Origin: Nodularia sphaerocarpa UHCC 0038
GTDB lineage: Bacteria > Cyanobacteriota > Cyanobacteriia > Cyanobacteriales > Nostocaceae
Direction of reading: 5' to 3'
DNA length: 64,000 nucleotides
Assembly: GCF_022376295.1 (NCBI RefSeq)
Contig: NZ_CP060140.1
Coordinates: forward strand, 810,356 to 874,355
Each line of letters opens with the position of its first letter. The stretch's first letter is position 1. The notes under the pieces are model-generated. The model saw only the letters and a program-made list of their open reading frames with translations, had not been told where the DNA came from and did not search any database. Of this stretch, positions 27,870 through 37,532 are shown piece after piece. Position numbers and translations under genes: made by a program.

Positions 27870-27970
27870 TCAGTTTTTTTTCCTTCTCTTTTGCTTTTCT
27901 CTTTCTGTGGCAATCCTAACATTTCTGCCCTCAGACTGACTTCTGGTACACACAAAGATAAACAAGTCGT

Positions 27971-28513
27971 TCAACCCAAAGCCCGATAGAAAATTAGCGC
28001 CTCTACTACCTGTCCATCTGCTAGCTTCACCGCACGCGGAATATTGCCAATAATCTCAAATCCCAAGGACTGCCAAAGTTTAACTGAGGCTATATTAGTT
28101 GCAAAGACCAAATTGAACATCACCGCTTCATAGCCCAGATTGGCTGCTATGACTAGCATCGACTCGCCCATGAACCTTCCTATACCCTGACCGCGCAACC
28201 CAGGTTGTACAATAAAACCAGCGTTGCAAATATGGCTACACATACCAGGGAAGTTTGGCTTTAGATAAAATGCCCCCGGCACTTCTTTTGGGTTGTGTGT
28301 CGTATCTTGAGCTGATGTCCTCACCACGAAGGCATCCTGACTCAACCAGTAAGCTGCAAATTCCGCCTGCGACAGAGGTTTATTTTGGGGGTAAGTTTTG
28401 CCCTCATTAATTACGAGATTAAGTAATGATCTCACCTCCTCCTGTTCTTGGGATTTCATATAATCCAGTTCAATGGCTAAGTCATTTTTTAAAACTTTTT
28501 CAAAAGGGAATTT
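27971..28513 (-). CDS. GNAT-family N-acetyltransferase
   Basis: From ATG 28513 (MKFPFEKVLK) a 180-residue protein; four more residues upstream are possible. The acetyl-CoA loop is visible as VQPGLRGQGIGRFMGESML (R/Q-x-x-G-x-G/A), followed by the beta-5 region YEAVMFNLVFATNIASVKLWQSLGF. The substrate is unknown. It lies upstream of pnp on the same strand with a 101-base gap. Confidence 0.85.
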   Translation of the reverse strand, partial: KFPFEKVLKNDLAIELDYMKSQEQEEVRSLLNLVINEGKTYPQNKPLSQAEFAAYWLSQDAFVVRTSAQDTTHNPKEVPGAFYLKPNFPGMCSHICNAGFIVQPGLRGQGIGRFMGESMLVIAANLGYEAVMFNLVFATNIASVKLWQSLGFEIIGNIPRAVKLADGQVVEALIFYRALG

Positions 28514-28690
28514 CATTAGCAACAAATCTTATGAATCTTGATGATTACTTGAATTTACCATATGCAACATTTCAATGCTTTTATTTTCTCCGATATGCAA
28601 TCAGTAACTCGTCGTAAATAGTTCCAGGTTTGTAGTCAGGACTTTAGTCCTGAATTAAGGGCTAAATAACAATACTTTTAAATTACTGCA

Positions 28691-28721
28691 CATAGTTAGG
28701 TTTATTTTCGCCCACTTACTT
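28691..28721. mobile_element. Right-end fragment of the AAGTAGGT-type element, copy C
   Basis: CATAGTTAGGTTTATT, then CGCCCACTTACTT, matches the last 31 bases of the copy at 63440-63565 at most positions. No matching left end was found upstream, so it seems to be a remnant. Confidence 0.45.
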
Positions 28722-28789
28722 GTTTTTCCAGTAGGCAACGTCTACAACATAGCAGTAATTATGTTTATTCATATTTTGGACTTCCAAGA

Positions 28790-28881
28790 CAATACCTTTC
28801 GGTTAAGGGATGTAGAGACGTTCCATGGAACGTCTCTACAAGGGTTTTCGGCTCACGAATTTGCTTAACCGAACAGTATTG
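28790..28881. mobile_element. 92-bp MITE with 10-bp target duplication
   Basis: The ends CAATACCTTTCGGTTAAG and CTTAACCGAACAGTATTG are inverted repeats with two mismatches. Directly outside, ACTTCCAAGA occurs at 28780-28789 and again at 28882-28891, a clear target-site duplication. Inside lies a perfect 28-base palindrome at 28812-28839 (GTAGAGACG...CGTCTCTAC). It has no coding capacity, so it must have been moved by a transposase encoded elsewhere. Confidence 0.85.
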
Positions 28882-29072
28882 ACTTCCAAGAAACAAATTA
28901 TTTGAATAAACGTTAGCGTAGCTTGCCGAAGGCTACCACAGAGACACAGAGTTATGAGAGTTTGAAAGGCTTTTTGCGTTAGGTGATTTCGTATTTTTTT
29001 ATTTGGAAGTCCCTTACAGGAAAATCAGATAATTAATGATTTTAGTTTAATTAAAGTTTGAGTAGTTAGTAT

Positions 29073-32000
29073 ATGGCAATTTTACACGGTAATTGGTTAC
29101 TAAAAGATAACAATAGTTGTTTATTTATTTGGGGTGAAACTTGGCGTTCATCAAAAGCAAGTTTGAATCCTAGTGCATCACCAGATATACCAGTACATCC
29201 ATTGGTAATGTCACCAGTTGAGTTGAGTGAGTGGTTAAGTTCTCAGAATATTAAAATTCCTAGCTTAATACAGCAAACCCAAGTTGCTGTAACTGCTACT
29301 GGGCGAACTCGTAAAAGTACAACTCCTACTAAAATCAGCTTACCAACGCACTCTCAAATCATTGATTTACCAACTCATATCTTAGAAAATAATCAACAAG
29401 AAATAGAATTTATTTCCCCTTTGCATTCTGCTACTTTGGGTTCTGAAATCAACACACCTCAATATCTCCAACCGTGGCAAGTCGAGGGTTTTTGTCTCAA
29501 CCCCACGGAAGCAATAAAATTTCTCGCTGCTGTTCCTTTGAATGCTGCGAGGGAAGAGGATACTTTGTTCGGTGGAGATTTACGTTTTTGGTCACAAATT
29601 GCCCGTTGGAGTTTGGATTTAATCTCTCGGTGTAAGTTTCTGCCAACTATTCAAAGACAGTTTGATAGTTCTATTGTCGCTAGGTGGCAAGTACTTTTAG
29701 ATAGTGCTGTGGATGGAACTCGCTTAGAAAAGTTTTCTGCAAAGATGCCATTAGCTTGTCGTACTTATCAAAAAAGTGCGGAGTTGGAAGAAAAATATTT
29801 GGCAGTAGATTTCGCCACTGAACCCCAGGAATTATTATTGGGATTTCTCAACAGTACGATAGATGCCCAAGTGCGGGAGATGTTAGCTTCTCAACCTCTA
29901 TTAGAAACTAGAGTGATGGCATCTTTACCATCTGCGGTGCGACAGTGGTTGCAAGGTTTAACGAGTGCATCTCACACAGTCAATGCAGATGCAATGGAAG
30001 TAGAAAGATTAGAAGCGGCGCTGAAATCTTGGACTATGCCTTTGCAATATCAACTGCTAGGAAAAGCGTTGTTTCGCGCCTGTTTTCAACTGCTTCCTCC
30101 TGCATCTGGTGAAACAGATTGGCTATTGGCATATTTTCTCCAAGCTGCGGATGATACCGATTTTTTAGTAGATGCGGCAACTATTTGGCATCACCCAGTT
30201 GAACAATTAGTTTATCAAAATCGCACCATTGATCAACCCCAAGAAACTTTATTGCGGGGGTTGGGGTTAGCTTCGCGATTATATCCAGTTATTGCAACGA
30301 GTTTAGAAACAGAATATCCCCAATCTTGTCGCCTCAACCCATTACAAGCTTATGAATTTATCAAGTCTGTAGCTTGGCGATTTGAAGATAGTGGTTTGGG
30401 GGTAATTTTGCCTCCTAGTTTGACAAATCGTGAAGGGTGGGCGAATCGTTTGGGGTTGAAAATTAGTGCTGAAACTCAAAAGAAAAAACAGGGACGTTTG
30501 GGTTTACAAAGTTTACTGAATTTTCAATGGCAATTGGCAATTGGTGGACAAACAATTTCTAAAACTGAGTTTAATAAACTTGTGGCTTTAAATAGCCCAC
30601 TTGTAGAAATTAACGGCGAGTGGGTGGAATTGCGACCCCAGGATATTAAAACAGCACAGACGTTTTTTGCTTCTCGTAAAGATGAAATGACGCTTTCTTT
30701 GGAAGATGCTTTACGTTTGAGTTCGGGAGATACCCAGGCGATTGAAAAGTTACCTGTGGTCAGTTTTGAAGCATCTGGGACATTACAAGAGTTAATTGGG
30801 GCGTTAACGAATAATCAAACCATTGCACCCCTCCCCACACCTGCCAATTTTAAAGGACAGTTACGACCTTATCAAGAAAGAGGGGCGGCTTGGCTGGCTT
30901 TCCTAGAACGTTGGGGTTTGGGTGCTTGTCTAGCTGATGATATGGGACTGGGGAAAACAATTCAGTTAATTGCCTTTTTACTGCACCTCAAAGAACAAGA
31001 TGCACTAGAAAATCCCATGTTACTTGTTTGTCCGACTTCTATTTTAGGTAACTGGGAACGGGAAATTAAAAAATTTGCGCCTACTTTGAAAGTTTTACAG
31101 CACCACGGCGATAAACGTCTCAAAGGTAAAGCATTTGTAGAAGCAGTAAGAAAACACGATGTAGTTATTACCAGTTACTCCCTCTTACACCGTGATATTA
31201 AATCTTTGCAAAGTGTTGATTGGCAGATGATTGTATTAGATGAAGCCCAGAATGTGAAAAATCCTGAAGCTAAACAATCTCAGGCTGTGAGGCAATTAAA
31301 AACTACATTTCGGATAGCTTTAACAGGAACCCCAGTAGAAAATAAACTCCAGGAATTGTGGTCTATTTTGGATTTCCTCAATCCTGGGTATTTGGGAAAT
31401 CGTCAATTTTTCCAGAGACGTTTTGCTATGCCTATTGAAAAGTATGGTGATACTGCTTCTTTAAATCAATTGCGGGGTTTAGTTCAACCGTTTATTCTGC
31501 GTCGTCTGAAAACAGATCGTGATATTATTCAAGATTTGCCAGAGAAGCAAGAAATGACGGTTTTTTGTGGTCTTGCTGCTGAACAAGCTGCACTTTATCA
31601 ACAAGTAGTTGAAGCATCTTTGGCAGAGATTGAATCTGCGGAAGGTTTGCAACGTCGAGGAATGATTTTAGGTTTACTAGTTAAACTTAAACAAATCTGT
31701 AATCACCCAGCCCAATATTTAAAGTTAGCCACATTAGAACAACATAATTCTGCGAAATTGCAACGACTAGATGAAATGTTAAATGTGGCTTTGGAGTCAG
31801 GTGATAGGGCTTTGATTTTCACCCAATTTGCTGAATGGGGTAAGTTATTAAAAGCTCATTTACAGCAAACACTTGGGCAAGAAATTTTGTTTTTATATGG
31901 TGGTAGCACTAAAAAACAACGAGAGGAAATGATTGACCGTTTCCAACAAGACCCCCAAGGACCTCCGATTATGATTCTTTCTTTAAAGGCGGGTGGTGTG

Positions 32001-32300
32001 GGTTTGAATTTAACTAGGGCTAATCATGTATTTCACTTTGATAGATGGTGGAATCCCGCAGTGGAAAATCAAGCCACAGATAGAGTTTTTCGCATTGGTC
32101 AAACGCGGAATGTGCAAGTGCATAAGTTTGTCTGCACTGGTACGTTAGAAGAGAAAATTCATGACATGATTGAAAGTAAAAAACAATTGGCTGAACAAGT
32201 TGTTAATACTGGTGAGGAATGGTTAACTGAAATGGATACAAATCAATTGCGCGATTTACTCATTCTTGATCGCAGTGCGATAATTGAAGAGGAAGATTAG
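29073..32300 (+). CDS. SNF2-family helicase
   Basis: A 1075-residue protein. The N-terminal 560 residues match the region typical of bacterial SNF2 proteins that pair with SWIM proteins. The motor follows: Walker A DDMGLGKTIQ near 623-632, DEAQ box LDEAQN near 719, LTGTPVENKLQELWS, and the second lobe with GGVGLNLTRANHVFHFD and TDRVFRIGQTRNVQVHKF. ATP-driven translocation on DNA is expected; the cellular role is not known (DNA repair or transcription recycling as for RapA-like relatives). The SWIM-domain gene follows 106 bases downstream, a conserved pairing, so they probably work together. Confidence 0.85.
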   Translation: MAILHGNWLLKDNNSCLFIWGETWRSSKASLNPSASPDIPVHPLVMSPVELSEWLSSQNIKIPSLIQQTQVAVTATGRTRKSTTPTKISLPTHSQIIDLPTHILENNQQEIEFISPLHSATLGSEINTPQYLQPWQVEGFCLNPTEAIKFLAAVPLNAAREEDTLFGGDLRFWSQIARWSLDLISRCKFLPTIQRQFDSSIVARWQVLLDSAVDGTRLEKFSAKMPLACRTYQKSAELEEKYLAVDFATEPQELLLGFLNSTIDAQVREMLASQPLLETRVMASLPSAVRQWLQGLTSASHTVNADAMEVERLEAALKSWTMPLQYQLLGKALFRACFQLLPPASGETDWLLAYFLQAADDTDFLVDAATIWHHPVEQLVYQNRTIDQPQETLLRGLGLASRLYPVIATSLETEYPQSCRLNPLQAYEFIKSVAWRFEDSGLGVILPPSLTNREGWANRLGLKISAETQKKKQGRLGLQSLLNFQWQLAIGGQTISKTEFNKLVALNSPLVEINGEWVELRPQDIKTAQTFFASRKDEMTLSLEDALRLSSGDTQAIEKLPVVSFEASGTLQELIGALTNNQTIAPLPTPANFKGQLRPYQERGAAWLAFLERWGLGACLADDMGLGKTIQLIAFLLHLKEQDALENPMLLVCPTSILGNWEREIKKFAPTLKVLQHHGDKRLKGKAFVEAVRKHDVVITSYSLLHRDIKSLQSVDWQMIVLDEAQNVKNPEAKQSQAVRQLKTTFRIALTGTPVENKLQELWSILDFLNPGYLGNRQFFQRRFAMPIEKYGDTASLNQLRGLVQPFILRRLKTDRDIIQDLPEKQEMTVFCGLAAEQAALYQQVVEASLAEIESAEGLQRRGMILGLLVKLKQICNHPAQYLKLATLEQHNSAKLQRLDEMLNVALESGDRALIFTQFAEWGKLLKAHLQQTLGQEILFLYGGSTKKQREEMIDRFQQDPQGPPIMILSLKAGGVGLNLTRANHVFHFDRWWNPAVENQATDRVFRIGQTRNVQVHKFVCTGTLEEKIHDMIESKKQLAEQVVNTGEEWLTEMDTNQLRDLLILDRSAIIEEED

Positions 32301-32339
32301 GGAATGAGTCGGGAGGATCTCACTTTTGGAGAAAGGCGG

Positions 32340-32383
32340 AACCTCACCCCAACCCTCTCCTTAGTAAGGAGAGGGAGCAAGAA
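32340..32383. repeat. CCTCACCCCAACCCTCTCC repeat, copy 2
   Basis: Core CTCTCCTTAGTAAGGAGAG, as in the copies at 16077, 33285 and 56149. It sits between the SNF2 and SWIM genes, where its hairpin could affect read-through. Confidence 0.75.
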
Positions 32384-32406
32384 TTTTATTTTTTAAAGGC
32401 AAAATT

Positions 32407-33243
32407 ATGAATAATGAAACTCTGCAAGCAAGTCGGGAATGGTGGTCACAAAAGTGGTTGGAGTTACTGGATTCTTATCGGTTTAAGAAGCGTTTGGAAC
32501 GGGCGAGGAATTATTCTCGTCAAGGTAATGTTTTAAATATTGAGTTTAAAGGGGCAAAGGTTTTAGCTAGAGTCCAAGGTAGCGAACCTGAACCTTATAA
32601 GGTTTCTCTTTCTATTGACCATTTTAGTGAGGAAGAATGGGGTTATGTAATTGAAACTATGTCCCAAAGAGCTATTTTTGCAGCTAAGTTGTTAGCTGGG
32701 GAAATGCCGCAAAATATTGAGGAGGTGTTTACGGCAAATGGTTTGTCTTTGTTTCCGTTTACACTTTCTGATGTTCACAGTAAATGCTCTTGTCCTGATA
32801 AGGCAAATCCTTGTAAACATATTGGTGCTGTATACTATCAGTTAGGCGATCGCTTCAGTGAAGATCCGTTTGTGCTGTTTCAATTACGCGGACGCACTAA
32901 AGAGCAAATTATCAGCGATTTACGTCAATTACGCGGTGCTAAGGTGGAAGTGACAGCACCTGAAACACCGGAGATGAAACAGCCGACGACTCAGCCCCAA
33001 ACCTCTGTTAACCTTAATGATTTTTGGCAATATCATGAACCGCTAGAATCTTCCTTAGTCGTGATTGCGCCGTCGGGTAGCGAAACGATATTAGACCTAT
33101 TGGGGGGGATTCCTTTGGCGAAAACCGAAGACAGTACCGTAAGTTCAACTGCTGGCGATGTGGTGACGAAATATTTAGAGACTGTTTATCAGCAGGTGAG
33201 TCAGCAAGCAATGTTAGCGGCGATGAATATGGGCGGTGGTTGA
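32407..33243 (+). CDS. SWIM zinc-finger protein, partner of the SNF2 helicase
   Basis: A 278-residue protein. The SWIM zinc site is visible at about 127-140: CSCPDKANPCKHIGAVYY (C-x-C ... C-x-H). The N-terminal segment (SREWWSQKWLELLDSYRFKKRLERAR) is characteristic of this group. SWIM domains bind DNA or protein; the usual chromosomal neighbour is an SNF2 helicase, as here. The C-terminus after about 200 is low in conservation. Not recognised in a specific pathway. Confidence 0.8.
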   Translation: MNNETLQASREWWSQKWLELLDSYRFKKRLERARNYSRQGNVLNIEFKGAKVLARVQGSEPEPYKVSLSIDHFSEEEWGYVIETMSQRAIFAAKLLAGEMPQNIEEVFTANGLSLFPFTLSDVHSKCSCPDKANPCKHIGAVYYQLGDRFSEDPFVLFQLRGRTKEQIISDLRQLRGAKVEVTAPETPEMKQPTTQPQTSVNLNDFWQYHEPLESSLVVIAPSGSETILDLLGGIPLAKTEDSTVSSTAGDVVTKYLETVYQQVSQQAMLAAMNMGGG

Positions 33244-33284
33244 TTGAGAATGGGAGCATCTGGATTTTGTAGAAATCCCTAGAA

Positions 33285-33328
33285 AACCTCACCCCAACCC
33301 TCTCCTTAGTAAGGAGAGGGAGCCGGAA
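33285..33328. repeat. CCTCACCCCAACCCTCTCC repeat, copy 3
   Basis: AACCTCACCCCAACCCTCTC, then CTTAGTAAGGAGAGGGAGC: the same 43-44-base unit as copies 1, 2 and 4. It lies 42 bases after the SWIM gene stop and could serve as its terminator hairpin. Confidence 0.75.
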
Positions 33329-33469
33329 ACTTTTATAATGCTGTAATGGAAAACTTTCCTCGCAGCAAAGGAAGCCCCAGAGAAGAACCAGGAATGCGGA
33401 AAGATTGTTGCAGGTTCCAATTTCTTCTAAACTGACTAAATAAGTTTTAAATCTCAATAGCTCCTTGTG

Positions 33470-34360
33470 ATGGATAACGATTCGGAATATATCAGGGAAA
33501 CGGAAGCTACTCGTGTCCGTGTACTCAGCGAAGCCCTACCTTACATTCAACAATTTGTGGGTCGGACTGTTGTTGTAAAATATGGTGGTGCAGCCATGAA
33601 AGACAGCACCCTGAAAGACAAAGTAATGCGGGATATTGTCTTTCTGTCCTGCGTTGGCTTGCGTCCCATTCTTGTTCATGGTGGTGGACCGGAAATCAAT
33701 AGTTGGTTAACTAAACTGGGTATTGAAGCACAATTTAAAAATGGTCTGCGTGTCACCGATGCGCCGACTATGGATGTGGTGGAGATGGTTTTGGTCGGTC
33801 GAGTTAATAAGGAAATTGTTTCTCTGATTAGCCGGGCTGGGGGTTTGGCGGTGGGACTTTGTGGTAAGGATGGTAATTTGATTACAGCTCGTCCCCAGGA
33901 TCAAGAAGGTATCGGTTTTGTGGGGGAAGTGAGTGGTGTCAATATCAAAATTTTGGAAACTCTCTCTAGTAATGGCTATATTCCGGTGGTGTCTAGTGTA
34001 GCTACTGATGAGAAGGGTCAAGCTTACAACATTAACGCTGATACTGTGGCTGGGGAAATCGCGGCTGCTTTGGGTGCGGAGAAGTTAATTTTACTGACTG
34101 ACACGCCAGGTATTCTCAAGGATTACAAAGATCCATCTAGCTTGATTCCGAAGGTAGATATTAGCCAAGCCCGCGAACTGATTGCCAATGGTATAGTTAG
34201 CGGTGGGATGATTCCGAAAGTGAATTGTTGTGTGCGATCGCTTGCCCAAGGCGTAAGTGCGGCACACATTATTGATGGTCGTATTCCTCACGCTCTCTTA
34301 CTAGAGGTATTTACTGATGGTGGGATTGGGACGATGATCCTCGGTTCTCAGTTCACTTAA
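33470..34360 (+). CDS. argB: Acetylglutamate kinase
   Basis: Phosphorylates N-acetylglutamate, the controlling step of arginine synthesis. From ATG 33470 the protein has 296 residues; a GTG one codon earlier is also possible. Motifs: VVKYGGAAM with the catalytic Lys37, HGGGPEIN at 70-77, and [24 protein letters not shown] near 200. The N-terminal helix before the kinase fold marks the arginine-inhibited hexameric type, which in cyanobacteria is activated by PII protein under nitrogen sufficiency. Confidence 0.96.
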   Translation: MDNDSEYIRETEATRVRVLSEALPYIQQFVGRTVVVKYGGAAMKDSTLKDKVMRDIVFLSCVGLRPILVHGGGPEINSWLTKLGIEAQFKNGLRVTDAPTMDVVEMVLVGRVNKEIVSLISRAGGLAVGLCGKDGNLITARPQDQEGIGFVGEVSGVNIKILETLSSNGYIPVVSSVATDEKGQAYNINADTVAGEIAAALGAEKLILLTDTPGILKDYKDPSSLIPKVDISQARELIANGIVSGGMIPKVNCCVRSLAQGVSAAHIIDGRIPHALLLEVFTDGGIGTMILGSQFT

Positions 34361-34462
34361 AACGGTGAGTATTCTCAGTTTGACCTGGGATAGTTTAAAA
34401 TCCAGCCCGACCGCCCTGTGAATCTGACCAAATTTAAAGCAGTGCTGATTGGTGTGTAAAAC

Positions 34463-34981
34463 GTGAGTACAGAAAGTTTAGAAATTGCCAGAAGTCGTTA
34501 TCAGGCTGGAAAACTTAACTTTGAAAATGGGAAATATCGAGAATCTGTGGAAAATCTGGAAAAAGCCAGCGCCCTGTTATCTCGAAATTCTCGCCTTGGG
34601 GGTGAAGTTGAAATTTGGCTGGTTACAGCTTATGAAGCAGCCGGGCGGACGGAAGAAGCGATCGCACTTTGTCAACAACTCCAACGCCATCCTTTCCCAG
34701 AAACCAGCAAACAAGCAAAGCAGTTACTTTATATTTTAAAAGCCCCAAAACTCCAACGCCCCAGTGAGTGGATGACCGAAATCCCCGATTTAGGCACATT
34801 GTCTGATAATGATGCCAAAATTCGTGCATCTGGAAATTCTGCAAAATCTACTCGTCAAGCACCTGCTGAACCAGAATTAGTAGACCTCAGCCAGGTGAAT
34901 ACCCACGATAATCGGTTTATTGGGGTAGCACTAATTGTTATTGTGTTAACACTCTCGTACTTGGCTTGGTTGAGTTTTTAG
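34463..34981 (+). CDS. TPR-like protein with C-terminal membrane anchor
   Basis: A 172-residue protein starting at GTG 34463. Residues 5-90 form about two TPR-like helical hairpins (SRYQAGKLNFENGKYRESVENLEKA, LVTAYEAAGRTEEAIALC). After a disordered middle, residues 152-171 are one transmembrane helix (FIGVALIVIVLTLSYLAWL), so the protein is tail-anchored with the TPR part in the cytosol. This type is found widely in cyanobacteria without a known function. It lies 13 bases upstream of the DUF3153 gene, probably in one transcript. Confidence 0.75.
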   Translation: MSTESLEIARSRYQAGKLNFENGKYRESVENLEKASALLSRNSRLGGEVEIWLVTAYEAAGRTEEAIALCQQLQRHPFPETSKQAKQLLYILKAPKLQRPSEWMTEIPDLGTLSDNDAKIRASGNSAKSTRQAPAEPELVDLSQVNTHDNRFIGVALIVIVLTLSYLAWLSF

Positions 34982-34994
34982 TTTTTGGGAGATT

Positions 34995-35900
34995 ATGATG
35001 AATTATTCTATTTTCAGAAAGATTTTACTGAGATTCACCAAAACATTGAGTTTTGTGTTGATCAAAATGGCATTATTCATCAAGCTAATGAGTCGGAATC
35101 TGATTAATCGGATCTTTCCGCTCAAAAATCCTATTTTGTGGCTGGTTCTGTTATCGTCACTGCTGCTAACTGGTTGTGTTGATTACGATGCCGGAGTGAC
35201 GTTTAATAATGCCAATAATGGCGAAATTGTGCAGCATATTAAATTGGGAGAACGACTCACCAGCTTTAGTGGCGATTATGTATATGAATGGTTGCATAGC
35301 ATAGAACGTCGCACCCGTCAACTAGGAGGTAGAACGCAACGGATTTCTCAAGAAGAAATTATTGTGAAAATTCCTTTTAGTAATGGTCAAGAGTTGCAAG
35401 AAAAATTTAATGATTTTTTTAACTCTCGGACTAATCAAAAAGCTGAGGCTTTGGGTAAAACATCTCAATCAGAATTACCGAAAATTGAATCTAATTTACT
35501 CATAAATCAGAACAATTTTGTGCTGTTAGTGAGGAATAGATTAATTTATGATTTAGACTTGCGATCGCTTTCCTTAATTGCCAGTAGAGGTAACGTGCTA
35601 TCTGATACTGGGTCAATTCTCGATCTAGAATTTAGCTTAAAAACCCCTTGGGGAGCTAGAAATATTCAAAAAACTGAAACTGCGATCGTTCCACAAAAGA
35701 AAGGACAGCAATTAGTATGGCAGATAAAACCCGGTGAACTCAACCATATAGAAGTAGTTTTCTGGTTACCTAGTCCCCTCGGTATTGGTGGTTTGTTAAT
35801 TATCCTCTTCATCTGGGGAGGAATTTATCTGAGATATAATTTCATGCCAGATCCCAGGGTTCAATTTGCACCTGATACCAAAGTAGCAGCAACAGAGTAA
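34995..35900 (+). CDS. DUF3153 lipoprotein
   Basis: A 301-residue protein with a long N-terminus, then a hydrophobic segment ending in the lipobox LLLTGC (Cys near residue 61), so it is probably lipidated. A start nearer to the hydrophobic segment, e.g. the ATG encoding MSRNLINRIF near residue 33, would give a conventional signal peptide; which start is used is uncertain. The body (VDYDAGVTFNNANNGEIVQHI) fits the cyanobacterial DUF3153 family, and a second membrane helix is near 260-280. Function unknown. It probably shares a transcript with the TPR gene. Confidence 0.7.
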   Translation: MMNYSIFRKILLRFTKTLSFVLIKMALFIKLMSRNLINRIFPLKNPILWLVLLSSLLLTGCVDYDAGVTFNNANNGEIVQHIKLGERLTSFSGDYVYEWLHSIERRTRQLGGRTQRISQEEIIVKIPFSNGQELQEKFNDFFNSRTNQKAEALGKTSQSELPKIESNLLINQNNFVLLVRNRLIYDLDLRSLSLIASRGNVLSDTGSILDLEFSLKTPWGARNIQKTETAIVPQKKGQQLVWQIKPGELNHIEVVFWLPSPLGIGGLLIILFIWGGIYLRYNFMPDPRVQFAPDTKVAATE

Positions 35901-35928
35901 GCAGGGCAATGGGAGCAGGGGTGAAAAG

Positions 35929-36008
35929 GTAGGGTGTGTTATGGACGTTAGTCCTAACGCACCGATAATTTAGGATGGTGCGTTGCGCTACGCGACAACA
36001 CACCCTAC
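35929..36008. mobile_element. 80-bp palindromic element GTAGGGTGTGTT, copy 2
   Basis: Same length and ends as 16132-16211 (GTAGGGTGTGTT...AACACACCCTAC), with single-base changes in the interior. It lies between the convergent DUF3153 and pdxH genes. Confidence 0.7.
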
Positions 36009-36053
36009 TTCTAAAATTGCAAATCCAAAATCCCAAATTAATTACCCCAGTCC

Positions 36054-36698
36054 TCAAGGTGACAAGCGCTCAATTTTCCAATTGTTATGATCCAAATGAG
36101 TATATAACAAGCGATCGTGCAGACGACTGGAGCGACCTTGCCAAAACTCAATTTCTCTGGGTATGATTCGATATCCTCCCCAATGAGGAGGACGAGGAAC
36201 CTCCTGATTTTCGTATTTGTCCTGAAATTCCTGCAATTGTCGTTCTAAAACTTCCCTCCCAACAATTACCTCACTTTGATTAGAAGCCCATGCACCCAAG
36301 CGACTATTGGGCGGTCGCATCTCAAAATAGCTATCAGACTGTTCTGAGGAAATTTTCTCAACTGTTCCCACAATTCTGACTTGGCGTTCTAATTCCGCCC
36401 ACCAAAAAACTAACGCTGCTTGAGGATTTGCTGCTAGTTCTTGTCCTTTATGACTATTGTAGTTGGTGAACAAAACAAAGCCCCGTTCATCAAAATCTTT
36501 CAGTAGCACCATTCTTGCTGAAGGCTGACCATCTGGTGTAGCAGTAGCCAGAGTCATTGCATTAGGTTCAGGAAGTTGGGCTGCTAGTGCTTGTTCAAAC
36601 CATTTTTTAAATTGAATAAAGGGATTAGGGTGAATCTCGGTTTCGCTCAAACCTTCCAAGGTGTAATCTTTGCGAAGGTCAGCTAAGGTCTTTTCCAT
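36054..36698 (-). CDS. pdxH: Pyridoxamine 5'-phosphate oxidase
   Basis: FMN-dependent oxidation of pyridoxine or pyridoxamine phosphate to PLP. The 214-residue length is typical. Motifs: [20 protein letters not shown] with the FMN-binding [22 protein letters not shown], and the C-terminal [20 protein letters not shown] and [12 protein letters not shown] 36698 is the start. It converges with the DUF3153 gene. Confidence 0.95.
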   Translation of the reverse strand: MEKTLADLRKDYTLEGLSETEIHPNPFIQFKKWFEQALAAQLPEPNAMTLATATPDGQPSARMVLLKDFDERGFVLFTNYNSHKGQELAANPQAALVFWWAELERQVRIVGTVEKISSEQSDSYFEMRPPNSRLGAWASNQSEVIVGREVLERQLQEFQDKYENQEVPRPPHWGGYRIIPREIEFWQGRSSRLHDRLLYTHLDHNNWKIERLSP

Positions 36699-36770
36699 GT
36701 CAGTTTGTATATTTTAGCTAAGTTTGGTAAATAAAAGAAGTAGCCTATTTATTGGGCTGTTATCCCACAC

Positions 36771-37049
36771 GTGACATCAAGCTTTGTGAGTGCCAAACGT
36801 CTTCCAGAAACTACCGCCCATGTCAGAATTATCCGTCAATCGTGGCAACTCGGCTTTCTTGAGGGTGAAGTAAGTGCGGGTAGCTTCGAGTGGCATTTCC
36901 AATGGCATTTTCGCAGAGGAGAACTGTCTGTGAAGCCTTCCCAAGGTCGCGCCCTGATCAAAGAACCCCTCGGTCGCTTCTTGGAACAACAAGATTATCA
37001 GCTAGAGCCTGGAGGAGATTATGCTTTTACTATTAGGGCTGAACTTTAG
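36771..37049 (+). CDS. DUF3146 family protein
   Basis: A 92-residue soluble protein starting at GTG 36771. It shows the core WQLGFLEGEVSAGSFEWHFQ and a C-terminal EPGGDYAFTIRAEL that I associate with the small cyanobacterial DUF3146 family. Function unknown. It diverges from pdxH with a 72-base gap that must contain both promoters. Confidence 0.7.
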   Translation: MTSSFVSAKRLPETTAHVRIIRQSWQLGFLEGEVSAGSFEWHFQWHFRRGELSVKPSQGRALIKEPLGRFLEQQDYQLEPGGDYAFTIRAEL

Positions 37050-37087
37050 TCATTAGTCATTGGTCATTAGTCATTGGTCATTAGTTA
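37050..37087. repeat. CATTAGT/CATTGGT heptamer repeat
   Basis: Five to six alternating CATTAGT and CATTGGT units. A shorter copy follows fabI at 40954-40984. Confidence 0.8.
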
Positions 37088-37521
37088 TTGCTAGTTAGGC
37101 GATTTAAGTACCTTTCAATTAAGAGGAGAGCAACTATGTCATCTATGGGGCGTGGTGGCTGTCTCATGCCCTGTGGTAAGAGTTTTGTTAGCCCTTTGGG
37201 TGGGTACATCTGCCAGTAGCGATCGCGTGCTTCTAAGGTGCTGTAGCGCTCATCTACTAAAATGATATTTAGCTGCTCTACTAAGACCTCACTTAGTTGC
37301 TGTTTCCACTGTTTAGAGGTGGTTTGATTACCCATTACCAACAAGGAAACGGGAAATTGTTGACGCAGTGTCTCAATGGTGGCGATCGCCTTTTGTGCGG
37401 TAACAACTTGGTGATAGTACAATTGTCTATCTAGTCCCATGACTGCTAGACCACATTTATCTTTACCGGGATCGAAGCCCAAGATCACTGGTTGTGTTGG
37501 TGAAAATTCACTAAAAGTCAT
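37081..37521 (-). CDS. YqgF/RuvX-like RNase H-fold protein
   Basis: A 146-residue protein. The N-terminal ILGFDPGKDKCGLAVM is the first strand of a RuvC/YqgF-type RNase H fold with the acidic Asp, LLVMGN and VDERYST come next, and PPRPIDDIVALLLIERYL gives the last acidic residues. It is a paralogue of the pre-16S rRNA processing nuclease and Holliday-resolvase-like family; the exact substrate is unknown. It is 11 bases downstream of the DUF3084 gene on the same strand, and the pair is conserved in cyanobacteria as far as I recall. Confidence 0.75.
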   Translation of the reverse strand: MTFSEFSPTQPVILGFDPGKDKCGLAVMGLDRQLYYHQVVTAQKAIATIETLRQQFPVSLLVMGNQTTSKQWKQQLSEVLVEQLNIILVDERYSTLEARDRYWQMYPPKGLTKLLPQGMRQPPRPIDDIVALLLIERYLNRLTSNN

Positions 37522-37532
37522 AAAAAATACGC

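Larger units (their letters stand above)
28526..29072. other. Intergenic region built from dispersed repeats
   Basis: 547 bases between the GNAT gene and the SNF2 helicase gene. In order: an AGGTTTGTAGTCAGGACTTTAGTCCT repeat-family hairpin (28625-28651, relatives at 15973 and 54297), a fragment of the AAGTAGGT-type element (28691-28721), a complete MITE with target duplication (28790-28881), and a CGTTAGCGTAGCTTGCCGAAGGC repeat (28910-28935). No gene is seen. The helicase promoter is presumably within the last 100 bases. Confidence 0.6.

Noticed and set aside
33014..33457. 147-codon open frame on - across the SWIM gene 3' end and the repeat
   Set aside because: Antisense to a real gene and includes the dispersed repeat; the protein is not family-like.
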